Source: Chrysomallon squamiferum
Taxonomy: Eukaryota > Mollusca > Gastropoda > Neomphalida > Peltospiridae
DNA length: 64,000 nucleotides
NCBI GenBank assembly: GCA_012295275.1
Contig: CM022670.1
Coordinates: forward strand, 30,338,438 to 30,402,437
Reading direction: 5' to 3'
Of this stretch, positions 12,417 through 22,489 are shown in pieces (position 1 is the stretch's first letter; every line of letters begins with the position of its first letter). A program made the position numbers and the translations under genes. Below the pieces are notes generated by a model. That model was not told where the DNA came from and ran no database searches. It saw only the letters and a list, made by a program, of their open reading frames with translations.

Positions 12417-12546
12417 TGGTAATTTCACTGATAATACTTATCACTGTTACAGAATCATATATGTTCATGTGTTCAACTATTGAGTTGTATGAATGTAAAC
12501 CATGTTTTTACCTTAGATAGTTGGGCGCTTAATCATACCCTAATAG
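12417..12546. repeat. Inner left arm segment of the inverted duplication
   Basis: The reverse complement matches 15404-15532 with about 7 mismatches in 130 bases, clearly more diverged than the outer arms. It shows that the duplication extended further inward than the near-identical part. Confidence 0.85.
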
Positions 12547-12970
12547 GGCCTCGTTCAAGCTGCAGAAAGTTTTCTAAGTGAGAAAGTTTGACGATTGATT
12601 ATAATATATATATTTGATTATAATACAGATATAAACTATATATAATATCAAGATCCACTATAAACACCAAAACAAAACACAATATTTATATTATAAAGAT
12701 TATTTATTTTATACACGTAATCTTATTATTTAGTGGTTGAGGACGTGGGAGTTGGCGTTAAATGAAATACTGTAATTCTTAATTACTTTAATTTTCTCTA
12801 ACAGGTTGTCACGGTGACTAGTTTGATTGGTATTACTACCTAAAATTTTGCTCGTCACGTGACAAGGTATTAATTATCTGAGACAGCTTAAACTACTAAA
12901 TGACCATTCTATATCCACTAGAGAACAATAACACAGACACGAATTCAGATAATTGTTATATATATATATA
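12547..12970. other. Left part of palindrome spacer, non-coding
   Basis: AT-rich sequence between the duplication arm and the mariner relic. No exon, RNA gene or further repeat recognised. Confidence 0.5.
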
Positions 12971-13745
12971 CAGGGTGTCCCAAAAGTAATCGAACCGCAA
13001 ACTTAAATAAAATAAGATATTAAAAACAACATATTTAATCTGTATATTTAGTATTTACAAATGTTCAAAATGTCTACCTTGAACTTCAATACAATCACGA
13101 CACCTTTTGACAACACTGCGACATACTTTTTTGGCAAGTTTCCACCGAAATTTGGTTCCATTCGTCTGTATGGTTTTAGACAAATGTCATGCAAGATACG
13201 TTGGAGTGAGGTTCTAGATTATGTTCAGCTCTTTCGATGCCTTGCGGGTAGATTTTTTAGGAGAATTAAATCCTTGTTTTCAGGTGAACGAACTGTTTGT
13301 GGACGACCATTTTTTGGAGCATTTGACACACTTCCAGTTACTTCAAATTTGGATACAAGACTGAACATTGTCGATTTACTCGGTACAGGTGTTCTAAAGT
13401 TTACTTCCCATCTTTCATCAACATGCTTGTAGCTAGTCATTGCATAGTAATTCTTAATAACGAAGATACGTTCGTTTAAATCAAAAGTTCTTCGCTGTAT
13501 TTTTAAGCGTGAGGGTACCATTTCAAGTCAAACCATGGAGAGTCCAGTAGCGCGCGCTAAAACAGAAGTCTCGATCACGAAGAACACTACAATCAGGTAA
13601 CAACAATCATTCCAAAGACTACTACTGACAGAAGTAAATAAATAGTACAAAAGATAACATAAAATGACATAAAAGATGGAATTAAATTTGTTATTTTTAA
13701 TAATCTAATGTTATTTAAGTTTGCGGTTCGGTTACTTTTGGGACA
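12971..13745 (-). mobile_element. Internally deleted mariner/Tc1-type transposon
   Basis: Terminal inverted repeats of about 35 bp lie at 12971-13008 and 13711-13745. They share GTCCCAAAAGTAA, then CGAACCGCAAACTTAAAT. The left end has the typical CAGGGTGTCCC; the right end stops at GGGACA and lacks the last bases. Both sides are embedded in TATATA, consistent with TA target preference. At 775 bp it is well short of an autonomous mariner (about 1.3 kb). It retains pieces of both ends of a transposase gene (minus strand) but no catalytic core, so it is non-autonomous and probably dead. It sits in the spacer of the hsp70 palindrome. Confidence 0.88.
13054..13521 (-). pseudogene. Broken mariner-family transposase
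   Basis: The minus-strand frame from the ATG at 13521 runs 98 codons to 13225. It shows the N-terminal helix-turn-helix found in many mariner-like transposases (TFDLNERIFVIKNYY near residues 12-26, then SVSNAPKNGRPQTVRSPEN). After a frame change the second helix-turn-helix follows, reading SRTSLQRILHDICLKPYR at about 13217-13164. The sequence then jumps to a C-terminal tail readable as RRCRDCIEVQGRHFEHL in another frame, near 13110-13060. The catalytic DDD/DDE core is missing. The gene is broken by at least one frameshift and a large internal deletion. Confidence 0.75.
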
Positions 13746-15403
13746 TATATATATGTAGTTCACAGAAACTAACTCTAAAGGGTAATATATGGTTATAGAG
13801 TTCAATCGTACGATTCGACGATATGTTATCAAAGAAAACAGCGTTGACAAATAATACAAAACTAATTCAGACCAGTTGGTTACTTGATCTTTCTAAATAC
13901 TCGTTTTAATTATTAAAATACGTTAACCTTGTGTTATAAATGTAAGTACATACCACAGAATAACACCAAAAAATTCAACAGTAATAGATTTAGCTATCTT
14001 AAATCATTCAGTATGTGTGTTACATATACAAAATATTAAAACTCATTTACCATTGTCTGCGTTTTCCTTTGATTTGTGCAGACGGCCCACAGACAAAGAC
14101 CCTCAAGAAGGGCACTGGTCAAAAAGATCTCGTTCAAAACGCGTGCCGCTTCTTATATACCCATCGCTCGGGTGTTCAATCTACACCTCTGCAGTTTACT
14201 TTGCAGCTTTTAATGCCAATTTTGAGTTTGTTAAACTCGGGTGTTTCTTAGTATATTAAATAAAGGAATTTCCCCTAATTATATAATACAGTTTCTAAAT
14301 AGCCCATGTATGTCTGCATACGCTCTGCTATTTAGTTTTTATGTATATACCTCCATTTTCTGTCATTAATTCGGTAAACAGTTAAGAACTGTAAAAATAT
14401 AAATTATAAATATGATTATACAAGATAGCTAAATAAATATTGCCATAATATAATAAGGTATTTAAGATAACAGGTAGCAGACATTCCACTTTACCTGGAC
14501 ATATACAAATAAAGATTTTCTGAATATTCTATAATTCACTACAAAGAAAACCAAATTACAATTAAAAACAAGTCTGGCAAAGAGACACTAATGAGGTTCC
14601 GTCATACTGGTTTTGTTAGAAATAAATATATAACTCAAACTGTCTATGGAGCATATACAGGTTACGTCAAATTAATCACAAATCAAACAGAGCATACAGA
14701 AACAGGATAACCATTTGTCCCTGCTTCCGACAATGATAACGCAAAATATATTTACCAACATAATTGCCAAATAATGACCGCCAACTCCTCACTCCTACCC
14801 GTGTCTTCTCTTTGTTCCTTTTGGTCTCTGTTTGTGGTATGGTATGGTAACTCTTTTTACGTGCCCACGTCTAATTCAAGATTCAGGGAGCTCTGTTTTT
14901 TCTCTTGGGCTCTTTTGTCTCTTACTTAAATAAATACGTCGCGGACTTCCCTGAAGTCAGCAGAGCGGAGCTGACAAAAATTCCTTTTGTCTCTCCCTAA
15001 TGATCGTTAATTGTTAGGTGATTTCAGTAATTGGATTACAGTTAACTAACAGTAGATATTTAATTAATACATATTGTTAGGAATATTTGTAGAAATGAAT
15101 GATTAACATGTTTACTTATTTTAATGATGCATACAGATTAATTACGAGATGCTAAACTGTATTAAAGTAAGCTATTTAGGTAAATAATTAATATGTCACC
15201 GATATTTTCAACGTTAACCTTGTGTAACTTAAAAGTACAATCATATAAAATATTATAATAAGTAAAAACATAGCTACCAGCGGATTCTACTTGTAGATAT
15301 AAACTAAATTGCAATCCGTGGCTTAGTAAATAAATTAGGACCAATTTCCTATGTTAAACAAACAGAGAAAACAATACTTCTAAATATCACAGAGAAAATT
15401 TTC
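13746..15403. other. Right part of palindrome spacer
   Basis: No exon supported. It contains one copy of a dispersed repeat (14211-14430). It also holds a small GC-rich palindrome, GTCAGC/GCTGAC, near 14956-14975 within an unassigned stretch (14800-15000) of different base composition, which may be an old repeat insertion. Confidence 0.45.
14211..14430. repeat. Dispersed repeat, copy 1
   Basis: Aligns in direct orientation with 20202-20405. Both begin at GCCAATTTTGAGTTTGTTAA and share TATATAATACAG and TTCTAAA(T/C)AG downstream. Identity is roughly 80%. The family is not recognised; two copies with different flanks suggest a mobile element or its fragment. Confidence 0.7.
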
Positions 15404-15531
15404 CTATTAGGTTCTGATTAAGCGTCCTACTACTTAAGGTAAAAACATGGTTTACATTCATACAACTCAATAGTTGAACACATGAACATATATGATTCTG
15501 TAACAGTGATAAGTATTATCTGTGAAATTAC
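15404..15531. repeat. Inner right arm segment of the inverted duplication
   Basis: Counterpart of 12417-12546, inverted, about 5% diverged. Here it joins the outer arm directly without the 620-bp block. Confidence 0.85.
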
Positions 15532-15689
15532 CATTTGTTTTTATTTTTTGGTTATTATTACTCGAGCAATAAACTGCATGTGTATTTATAGAATAAAATA
15601 TGTTAAACGTGAATGGTATTCCCCACGGTGACGTACACAGCTAAAAATAGCTACAGTAGCAAACAAACCAACGAGTAATGCCGAGTGTG

Positions 15690-15739
15690 TTCGAGCTCAT
15701 TCGAGAACATTCGACGGTATCGCCGTTCAGTATATAAAG
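15690..15739 (+). promoter_or_regulatory. hsp70 heat-shock promoter (right)
   Basis: The same five 5-bp blocks as in the left copy occupy 15690-15714 (TTCGA, GCTCA, TTCGA, GAACA, TTCGA). TATATAAAG is at 15731-15739 and a CAGTC initiator-like site lies around 15761-15765. Transcription is predicted from about 15762. Confidence 0.85.
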
Positions 15740-15782
15740 CATCACTCGCACCATGGCCGGCAGTCCTTATCCGAAACCTGAT

Positions 15783-15893
15783 GTAAGACAGTTAACGGAG
15801 TGTTAAAAGAATCGACTTACAAGCATTTACGTTTCGCTGATTGAAGCAAAACGATTTTATTTTACAGAAGAACGAAGATATTAATTTTTTCAG
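15783..15893 (+). other. Possible 5' leader intron of right hsp70
   Basis: Donor CCTGAT/GTAAGA and acceptor TTAATTTTTTCAG/AAG, ending six bases before the ATG at 15900. A second, weaker acceptor lies at 15865-15867. It is tentative because the first exon from the predicted start site would be about 21 nt. Confidence 0.35.
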
Positions 15894-15899
15894 AAGAAT

Positions 15900-17825
15900 A
15901 TGGCAAATCGAAAAGCACCCGCAATAGGAATTGACTTGGGAACGACCTACTCGTGTGTTGGAGTTTTCCAGCATGGACAGATCGAAATCATCGCCAACGA
16001 CCAGGGAAACAGAACGACACCGAGTTACGTGGCTTTCACAGACACAGAACGACTGATCGGCGACGCTGCCAAAAATCAGGTGGCTATGAATCCACAGAAC
16101 ACCGTGTTTGATGCCAAGAGACTGATAGGAAGAAAATTTGACGATTCGTCGGTACAGAGTGACATGAAACACTGGCCGTTCAAAGTGATTAATCAAGCCG
16201 GTAAGCCGATGATTCAAGTGGAATATAAAGGTGAAAACAAAGTGTTCACGCCAGAAGAAATCAGTTCCGTGGTGTTGACGAAGATGAAGGAGACAGCGGA
16301 AAGACACCTGGGCCAGACTGTGACAGACGCTGTGGTAACGGTCCCAGCATATTTCAACGATGCCCAGAGACAAGCGACGAAAGATGCCGGAGTTATCGCC
16401 GGATTAAACGTCTTGAGAATTGTGAACGAACCGACAGCAGCTGCTCTTGCCTACGGACTAGACAAAAATCTTAAAGGTGAGAAAAACATTCTGATATTTG
16501 ATCTCGGTGGAGGAACCTTCGACGTGTCAGTTTTGACAGTTGACGAGGGATCCATATTCGAAGTGAAATCCACTGCTGGTGACACCCATTTGGGTGGAGA
16601 AGACTTCGACAACAGAATGGTGAACCACTTCATTCAAGAATTCAAGAGAAAGAACAGGAAAGACATTAGCGGTAATGCACGTGCAGTTCGCCGTTTGAGA
16701 ACTGCATGTGAGCGAGCCAAGAGGACCTTGTCTAGCAGTTCCGAAGCCAGCATTGAGATTGATTCACTTTTCGAAGGAATCGACTTCTACACGAAAATAA
16801 CGAGAGCTCGTTTCGAGGAGCTGTGCGCAGACCTGTTCAGAGCCACACTGGAGCCCGTGGAGAAAGCCATCAAAGACGCTAGAATAGACAAGTCAAAGAT
16901 TAACGAAATCGTTCTGGTCGGAGGATCGACGAGGATTCCCAAAATCCAGAACATGTTGAAGAACTACATGAACGGTAAGGAGCTGAATAAATCAATAAAT
17001 CCAGACGAGGCCGTCGCCTACGGTGCAGCGGTACAAGCGGCCATTCTGAGTGGCGACAAGAGTGACGTCATTAAGGACGTGTTGTTTGTAGATGTTGTTC
17101 CACTTTCTTTCGGCATCGAGACTTCGGGAGAGGTCATGACGAAACTGATCGAGAGAAACACGACCGTTCCAGCTAAAACATCTCAAGTGTTTACAACATA
17201 TTCCGACAATCAGCCAGCAGTGACCATTCGCATTTTCGAAGGTGAGAGAGCACTAACCAAAGACAACAATCTCCTCGGCAAATTCGATCTGACTGGGATA
17301 CCACCAGCTCCGAGAGGAGTTCCTAAAATCGAAGTTACTTTTGATATCGATGCCAACGGAATCCTCAACGTGTCAGCTGCAGACAAGAGCACAGGAAAAT
17401 CCAAATCCATCACGATAACGAACGACAGAGGGCGGCTAAGCAAAGAGGATATAGAAAGAATGGTGAACGAAGCCGAGAAGTACAGAGACGAGGACAACAA
17501 ACACAAGGAGAGAATCGCCGCTAGAAACCAGTTAGAGAATTACACATTCAGCGTGAAAAGCGCGGTCATTGAGATCGGCGATAAACTGGACAGTTCAGAC
17601 AAAGAAACTGTTACAAAAGCTTGCGATGAAGCCATGCAGTGGCTGGACAATAACTCTCTAGCTGAGAAGGAAGAATACGAATACAGACACAAGGAACTGC
17701 AGAAAGTGTGCTCACCCATCATGGCCAAACTTGACGGTCAATCCAAAACGTGTGGACAGCCTAACTTTAATTCTACTTCAGGAGCCAGCTGTGGGAATGG
17801 ACCTACGATTGAAGAAGTTGACTAA
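15900..17825 (+). CDS. hsp70: Cytosolic inducible-type Hsp70 (right copy)
   Basis: This is a full-length, intronless 641-residue Hsp70 with the same motifs as the left copy: three Hsp70 signatures, an interdomain linker and a C-terminal EEVD. It differs by Phe396 in the linker (DVLFVDVV against DVLLVDVV), Phe623 and Ser625. The other 638 residues are identical, and conserved opposite-strand frames show that most synonymous sites are identical too, so the two genes are either very young duplicates or kept alike by gene conversion. The gene diverges from its twin, with about 4.5 kb between the two start codons. A poly(A) signal is at 18020-18025. It is probably functional; nothing in the sequence suggests decay. 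Confidence 0.97.
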   Translation: MANRKAPAIGIDLGTTYSCVGVFQHGQIEIIANDQGNRTTPSYVAFTDTERLIGDAAKNQVAMNPQNTVFDAKRLIGRKFDDSSVQSDMKHWPFKVINQAGKPMIQVEYKGENKVFTPEEISSVVLTKMKETAERHLGQTVTDAVVTVPAYFNDAQRQATKDAGVIAGLNVLRIVNEPTAAALAYGLDKNLKGEKNILIFDLGGGTFDVSVLTVDEGSIFEVKSTAGDTHLGGEDFDNRMVNHFIQEFKRKNRKDISGNARAVRRLRTACERAKRTLSSSSEASIEIDSLFEGIDFYTKITRARFEELCADLFRATLEPVEKAIKDARIDKSKINEIVLVGGSTRIPKIQNMLKNYMNGKELNKSINPDEAVAYGAAVQAAILSGDKSDVIKDVLFVDVVPLSFGIETSGEVMTKLIERNTTVPAKTSQVFTTYSDNQPAVTIRIFEGERALTKDNNLLGKFDLTGIPPAPRGVPKIEVTFDIDANGILNVSAADKSTGKSKSITITNDRGRLSKEDIERMVNEAEKYRDEDNKHKERIAARNQLENYTFSVKSAVIEIGDKLDSSDKETVTKACDEAMQWLDNNSLAEKEEYEYRHKELQKVCSPIMAKLDGQSKTCGQPNFNSTSGASCGNGPTIEEVD

Positions 17826-19107
17826 ATAGTTACAGAATTGTCCATTATAGCGGTAGATGAGTGAAAATGACTGTTAGGTCTGCGGACAATATAATTCAAA
17901 CTGTGATAAAACATATTTACAGCAATGTTGTTACATTCACATTTGTTAATTGTTATTGCATTTGTTTTGTTATATACATATATTATTTGATATTATTGTT
18001 GAACTTATTTAAAATTTAAAATAAATATTTTTGTTATACGTTTTAGAAATGTATTGCTTTATTTATATTTATATTTTTCTGGTTTATATTTACTTAAGGT
18101 ACAGGAAACAGATGCTACATAGATATACTGAAGAAGAAGACTTAATTGTTTTTAACACTAAACTATTCATGACTTTTTTTATTTATTTATTTATTTATTT
18201 TTTTGGGGGGGGGGTATTTGCAAAATATGATACAATAATGGTCGAAATACTTTTTAGTAATGATGTAGGTATTCGAGGTGACGAAACAGGACATTAAATT
18301 TGTAATTTGGTATTGTCTTGTTCTGGTCTCGATGTGAAGATAATCTGCATAACAAACGTCTTAGAAATGTGAAAGAATAAGAAATTAGATTAACGGAAAA
18401 CCAGGAAGAGAAGAAAGTACCAAAATGAGAATGCATGAACAGTTGAAATACATATTTATGTCCGTAGAATTATTCCCGCTGTAGTTTTCTGTTCGTTCTT
18501 CAGTTCTGTCTCATCATTACTTGAAGGCAATATATCTCATATCATAAGTATTTTGACAGCGTTACTGATTTGTAAATAATGTTCTGTATCGTCCTTAAAA
18601 AGGAGAACAAAATAATAATAACGGCCAGCGAAATAACATGCAATTATTATTCTGTCGAGAGAGTTTATTTAATTTATGTTGCTTTTAAGTTTGTAAATAT
18701 TACAAGAAATTGACATGTAATGGGAGGTAACTCTGCATAGTTTGCTTCAGAGAGTTTCCCGTCGATGTAGAGCTAGACTACACAATCTGTATATATATAT
18801 ATAATTTTTTTTTTTTAAATTTATATTTTATTATTATTATTATTTTTTTTTTTTTTTGGCCACATGTTAATTTATCTAGTCAAGAATTGCCTGAAAGTCA
18901 AATATTGTAGTAAGCTATTTCGATGGAATAATTATGAACATACGAAATATACCACTTAATATCTGACACAGAAAGTCTTTAACGATAAAGATATTTTTTT
19001 TATTTCCAAGGCCTTTAACGTCGGCTTGGTCATTTTCATCGAATTTATCATTATATACGTCTTTTGAGGTTCGAACCTTCAGGCTATACTTTTCATTTCT
19101 GATCCCG

Positions 19108-20074
19108 AAGCATTCATATTATTTTAACAGTGTTACAATTGTAAAATGGCGTTGAAAATGTTTGTAAGATAAGATTCCATTAACGGAATTCGGTGTGCGT
19201 TAAACATTTTCTGGCAGTATAATAACAATAATAATAATAATAATAATAACAAAACAACAACAGCAACAACAAAAAACCAGAAACATAGAGAATACACGTA
19301 GACACTCGAGAATGATTCCATATTTTCGGCTTCGAAATAACAAATCGCGGTATCTGGGTACGAAACTTCATATATGGAGAAATCCAACTTGGGCGGTATT
19401 TCATTGACAAAAATTTCGATTTTATGGTATGCTCCTTGTTGAATCATGTTCTTGATTATATCATGTATCAACTAGCGATATTTACTTTTGCTAATGTTAT
19501 GCTTTTTTAATTGCAGAAATTTATATGTCACAGTAATCGTTAAGAAATTATATTGCTCTATGCCCGATGGATTACGGACTTCCATAGCAAATACGCCTCG
19601 ATTCGTATTTCTTCGTAAAAGTGAGTCAGTATCTTTCAAGTACGATGAGACACAAATAACAATTTTTAATGCCTTCAGCTCCGAAGCTGGTGTTACGCGC
19701 TTACCATTTAATCTGGTTTCAGACACTATCGCCATCGTTATCAGAGGAACAGGAATTACATGTGTGTTCACTGTAAGAAGGAGCCATAACACATAAGAGA
19801 TATAGATAACATAGTGTGAGTCAAAGAGAAAAGGGAGAGATCTCCCAGAGACATTCACAGAACGATGATATTGCTGGAATCAAGACGTATGAATGCAGAT
19901 GATCGTGCATGGCGTTTAACTAGTATGCTGTAAACAATATCAGTGCATACTTTTCAGTAAGCGCGTAACACCATCGAAAGAGCAGCTTGAGAATTGAAAG
20001 CATTCGCACTTGAAAAATACTGAGCCACTTTTACGAAATATGAATCGAGGTAATTTCAGCAGTATCACTACTGT
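19108..20074. other. Right flank of the hsp70 palindrome
   Basis: Contains an (AAT)n/(CAA)n stretch (19217-19275). Around 19472-19858 both strands are open for over 100 codons. Neither frame opens with ATG: TTG on plus, GTG on minus. The plus frame follows a fair acceptor, TTTTTTAATTGCAG, ending at 19517. I recognise neither peptide, and both may be chance or a decayed gene piece. Confidence 0.3.
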
Positions 20075-22480
20075 TTATTACTACCACCAGTATATCATTG
20101 CTATGGTAATAGAAGCCATATCATTGGTACCCCTACACATGGAGTACTGATAATAGTGATGGTAAAGGCAACAGTACCGGTTGTATTAATGCATATGACA
20201 GTGCCAATTTTGAGTTTGTTAATCCCAGTGTTTCTTAGTTTATAAAATAACAGAATTCACCTAATTATATAATACAGCTTCTAAACAGTCCATGCATGAC
20301 TGCATATTCTCTGCTATTAAGTTTTTGTGTAATTACCCCCATTTTCTGACATTAATTAGCTAAACATAAATATGAATTTATAAACATGATTATACATTAT
20401 AGCCTAATACACGTAATATTACTGTAATTTAATACTATACTTAATATAAAATGGTAATAGTGATGGTAATAGCAGCCATATCGTTGATATTCCTAGATAT
20501 GGTATTGCTGGTACTAGTGATAGTAATGGCAGTGATATTAATGGCAGCGGTACAGGTTCCAGTGATGGTAATAGCGGTCTTACCGGTGGTTTTACCAGAC
20601 ATGTAGTGATAGTTAATGACAGTGGTAACGGCGGTATTAATAGATATGGTAGTGCTGGTAATTGTGATCGTAATAGCAGCAGTATCGATGGTATTAATAC
20701 GTATGATAGTGGTGAGGGCCATAGCCGCTGTACCGGAACCGCTGCTATTAACATTACTAATATATATATAGTAATATATATAGCGACATCTTCGGTATTA
20801 GTACCACAGGTACAGCTACCATAATTAATATCAGCGCCATCATGTCTATTAACACCACCGGCACCACTGCTAATACCATCACCTATACCAGCACTATTAT
20901 GACTAATAATACCATTGTTAATCCGAACACTATCAAGTCTAGTAATACCCAGTACTGCTGCTAATAACTTCAGTAATGACAGCACTATCACGTCTAATAA
21001 TAAGACCAGTACCTCTGCTAGTACCAGCACTATCATATATAATAATACTACTTGTACTGCTGTTATTACTTTCACTGAAACCTGGACTATCATGTCTAAT
21101 AATACTACAGGTACCACCGCTATTACGTCACTGATAGCAACATTATCATGTCATACTACCACTGGTGCAGCACAATAGTGTCTAATAATACCATCATAAT
21201 CGCTGCTATTAGCATCGCTAATACTCGCACGATCGTGTCTAATAACACCACCAGTACCGCGATTATCACCATCACCAATACTAGCTCTATCATGTCAGAT
21301 AATAACAATAGTACCGCTTCCATTACCACCATTAATACCAGCACTATCATCTCCAAAAATATCACCGGTAACGCCGCTGTTATATTCATTAACAGCAGCA
21401 CTGTGATATCTAATATTACAAGATTACCGCTCCTATTACTATTACTAACACCAGCACAATTATGTCTAACAATATCAGCGGCATCGCAGCTATTGCATTC
21501 AATAATACAAGCGATATCGTCTCTAATAACACACCATTACCGCTCCTATTACCATTGTTACTACAGAACAATCATCTCTTATAATACAACCAGTAATGCC
21601 CATCTAGTAGTATCGTGTCTAATAATACTGTTAACAATAATACGAGCACAATCGAGTCTAATAATACCACCAATACCACTACTATTACCATTAATAATAG
21701 CAGCACTGTAATGTCTAATAATACCACTAGTACCGCTCCTATCACATTCACTAATGCGAGCTCTATCATGTCTAATAATGCCACCAGAAGAGCTGCTATT
21801 ACCATCACTAATACTAGCACGATCATGTCATGTAATACCACCAGTAAAGATGCTAACAGCACTTTTACCGCTGCTATTACCATCATTAATACCAGCACTA
21901 TTATGTCTAATAATATAACTGGTACCACCGCTATTCCATTCATTAACACGAGCACTGTCAGGTCTAATACCAATACCTGTAGCGCTGCTATTGCCATAAC
22001 TGATACAAGCACCGACATGGCGAATAATACCACCAATACCACTGCCATTACCATGGCAGTGCTGGTGTTAATGAATGTAATAGCGCGGTACCAGTTAAAT
22101 TATTAGAGATAATAATGCTGGTATTAGTGATGGCACCGGTAAAAGTGCTATTATTTGATAATATTGTGCTCGAATCAGTGATGGTAATAGCAACGTCACT
22201 ATTACATTTAATAATACCAGCAATATCGTGTCTAATAATACCACTAATACTGCTGCTAATACAATAAATGATACAAGCACTCACATGTATGATAATACCA
22301 CCAATACCGCTGGTATTAACATCAATACTACCAGCATCATAATATCCAATAATACCACTAGTACTGCTGTTATTACATTCACTAATGCCATCGATATCAT
22401 CTCTAATAATACGATCAGAACCGTGGCTTTTACTGTCAATAATACAAGAGCTATAATATCCAATAAAAAATAATATATGA
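20075..22480. repeat. Degenerate 57-bp minisatellite with orientation switches
   Basis: The unit is 57 bp, visible for example from 21715 as TCTAATAATACCACTAGTAC onward to the next TCTAATAAT. It is a multiple of three, so a 19-residue unit reads SNNTTSTAPITFTNASSIM with long open runs. Copies are in minus orientation at 20075-20201 and 20441-20735, plus at about 20740-22053, minus at 22055-22195 and plus again to 22470. A dispersed repeat (20202-20405) interrupts it. Copies are strongly diverged (many mismatches per unit), so the array is old. Stops occur in every frame across the array, so I do not call a gene. Confidence 0.85.
20202..20405. repeat. Dispersed repeat, copy 2, inside the 57-bp array
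   Basis: Direct-orientation relative of 14211-14430. The 57-bp repeats stop at its left edge (GCATATGACAGTG) and resume at about 20441 in the same orientation, which is what an insertion into the array would give. Confidence 0.7.
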
Positions 22481-22489
22481 GCAAAACCT

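Larger units (their letters stand above)
15532..19107. repeat. Right arm of hsp70 inverted duplication
   Basis: Inverted copy of 8219-11796. The outer boundary is at 19107, after GATCCCG. It carries the second hsp70, its promoter and its downstream flank. Differences from the left arm are a handful of bases, including one in the linker codon, two near the C-terminus and changes in the T/G homopolymer tract at 18174-18213. Confidence 0.95.

Noticed and set aside
13061-13432. 123-codon plus-strand frame inside the mariner relic
   Set aside because: Antisense to the transposase remnant.
19472-19858. Overlapping 128-codon (minus) and 102-codon (plus) frames beside the palindrome
   Set aside because: Neither starts with ATG at its 5' end, both peptides are unrecognised, and overlap on opposite strands means at most one could be real. 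Kept only as a note on the flank.
20419-22484. Several 60-230-codon frames on both strands across the 57-bp minisatellite
   Set aside because: Low-stop repeat sequence open on both strands. No splice sites, ATG context or conservation support a gene.
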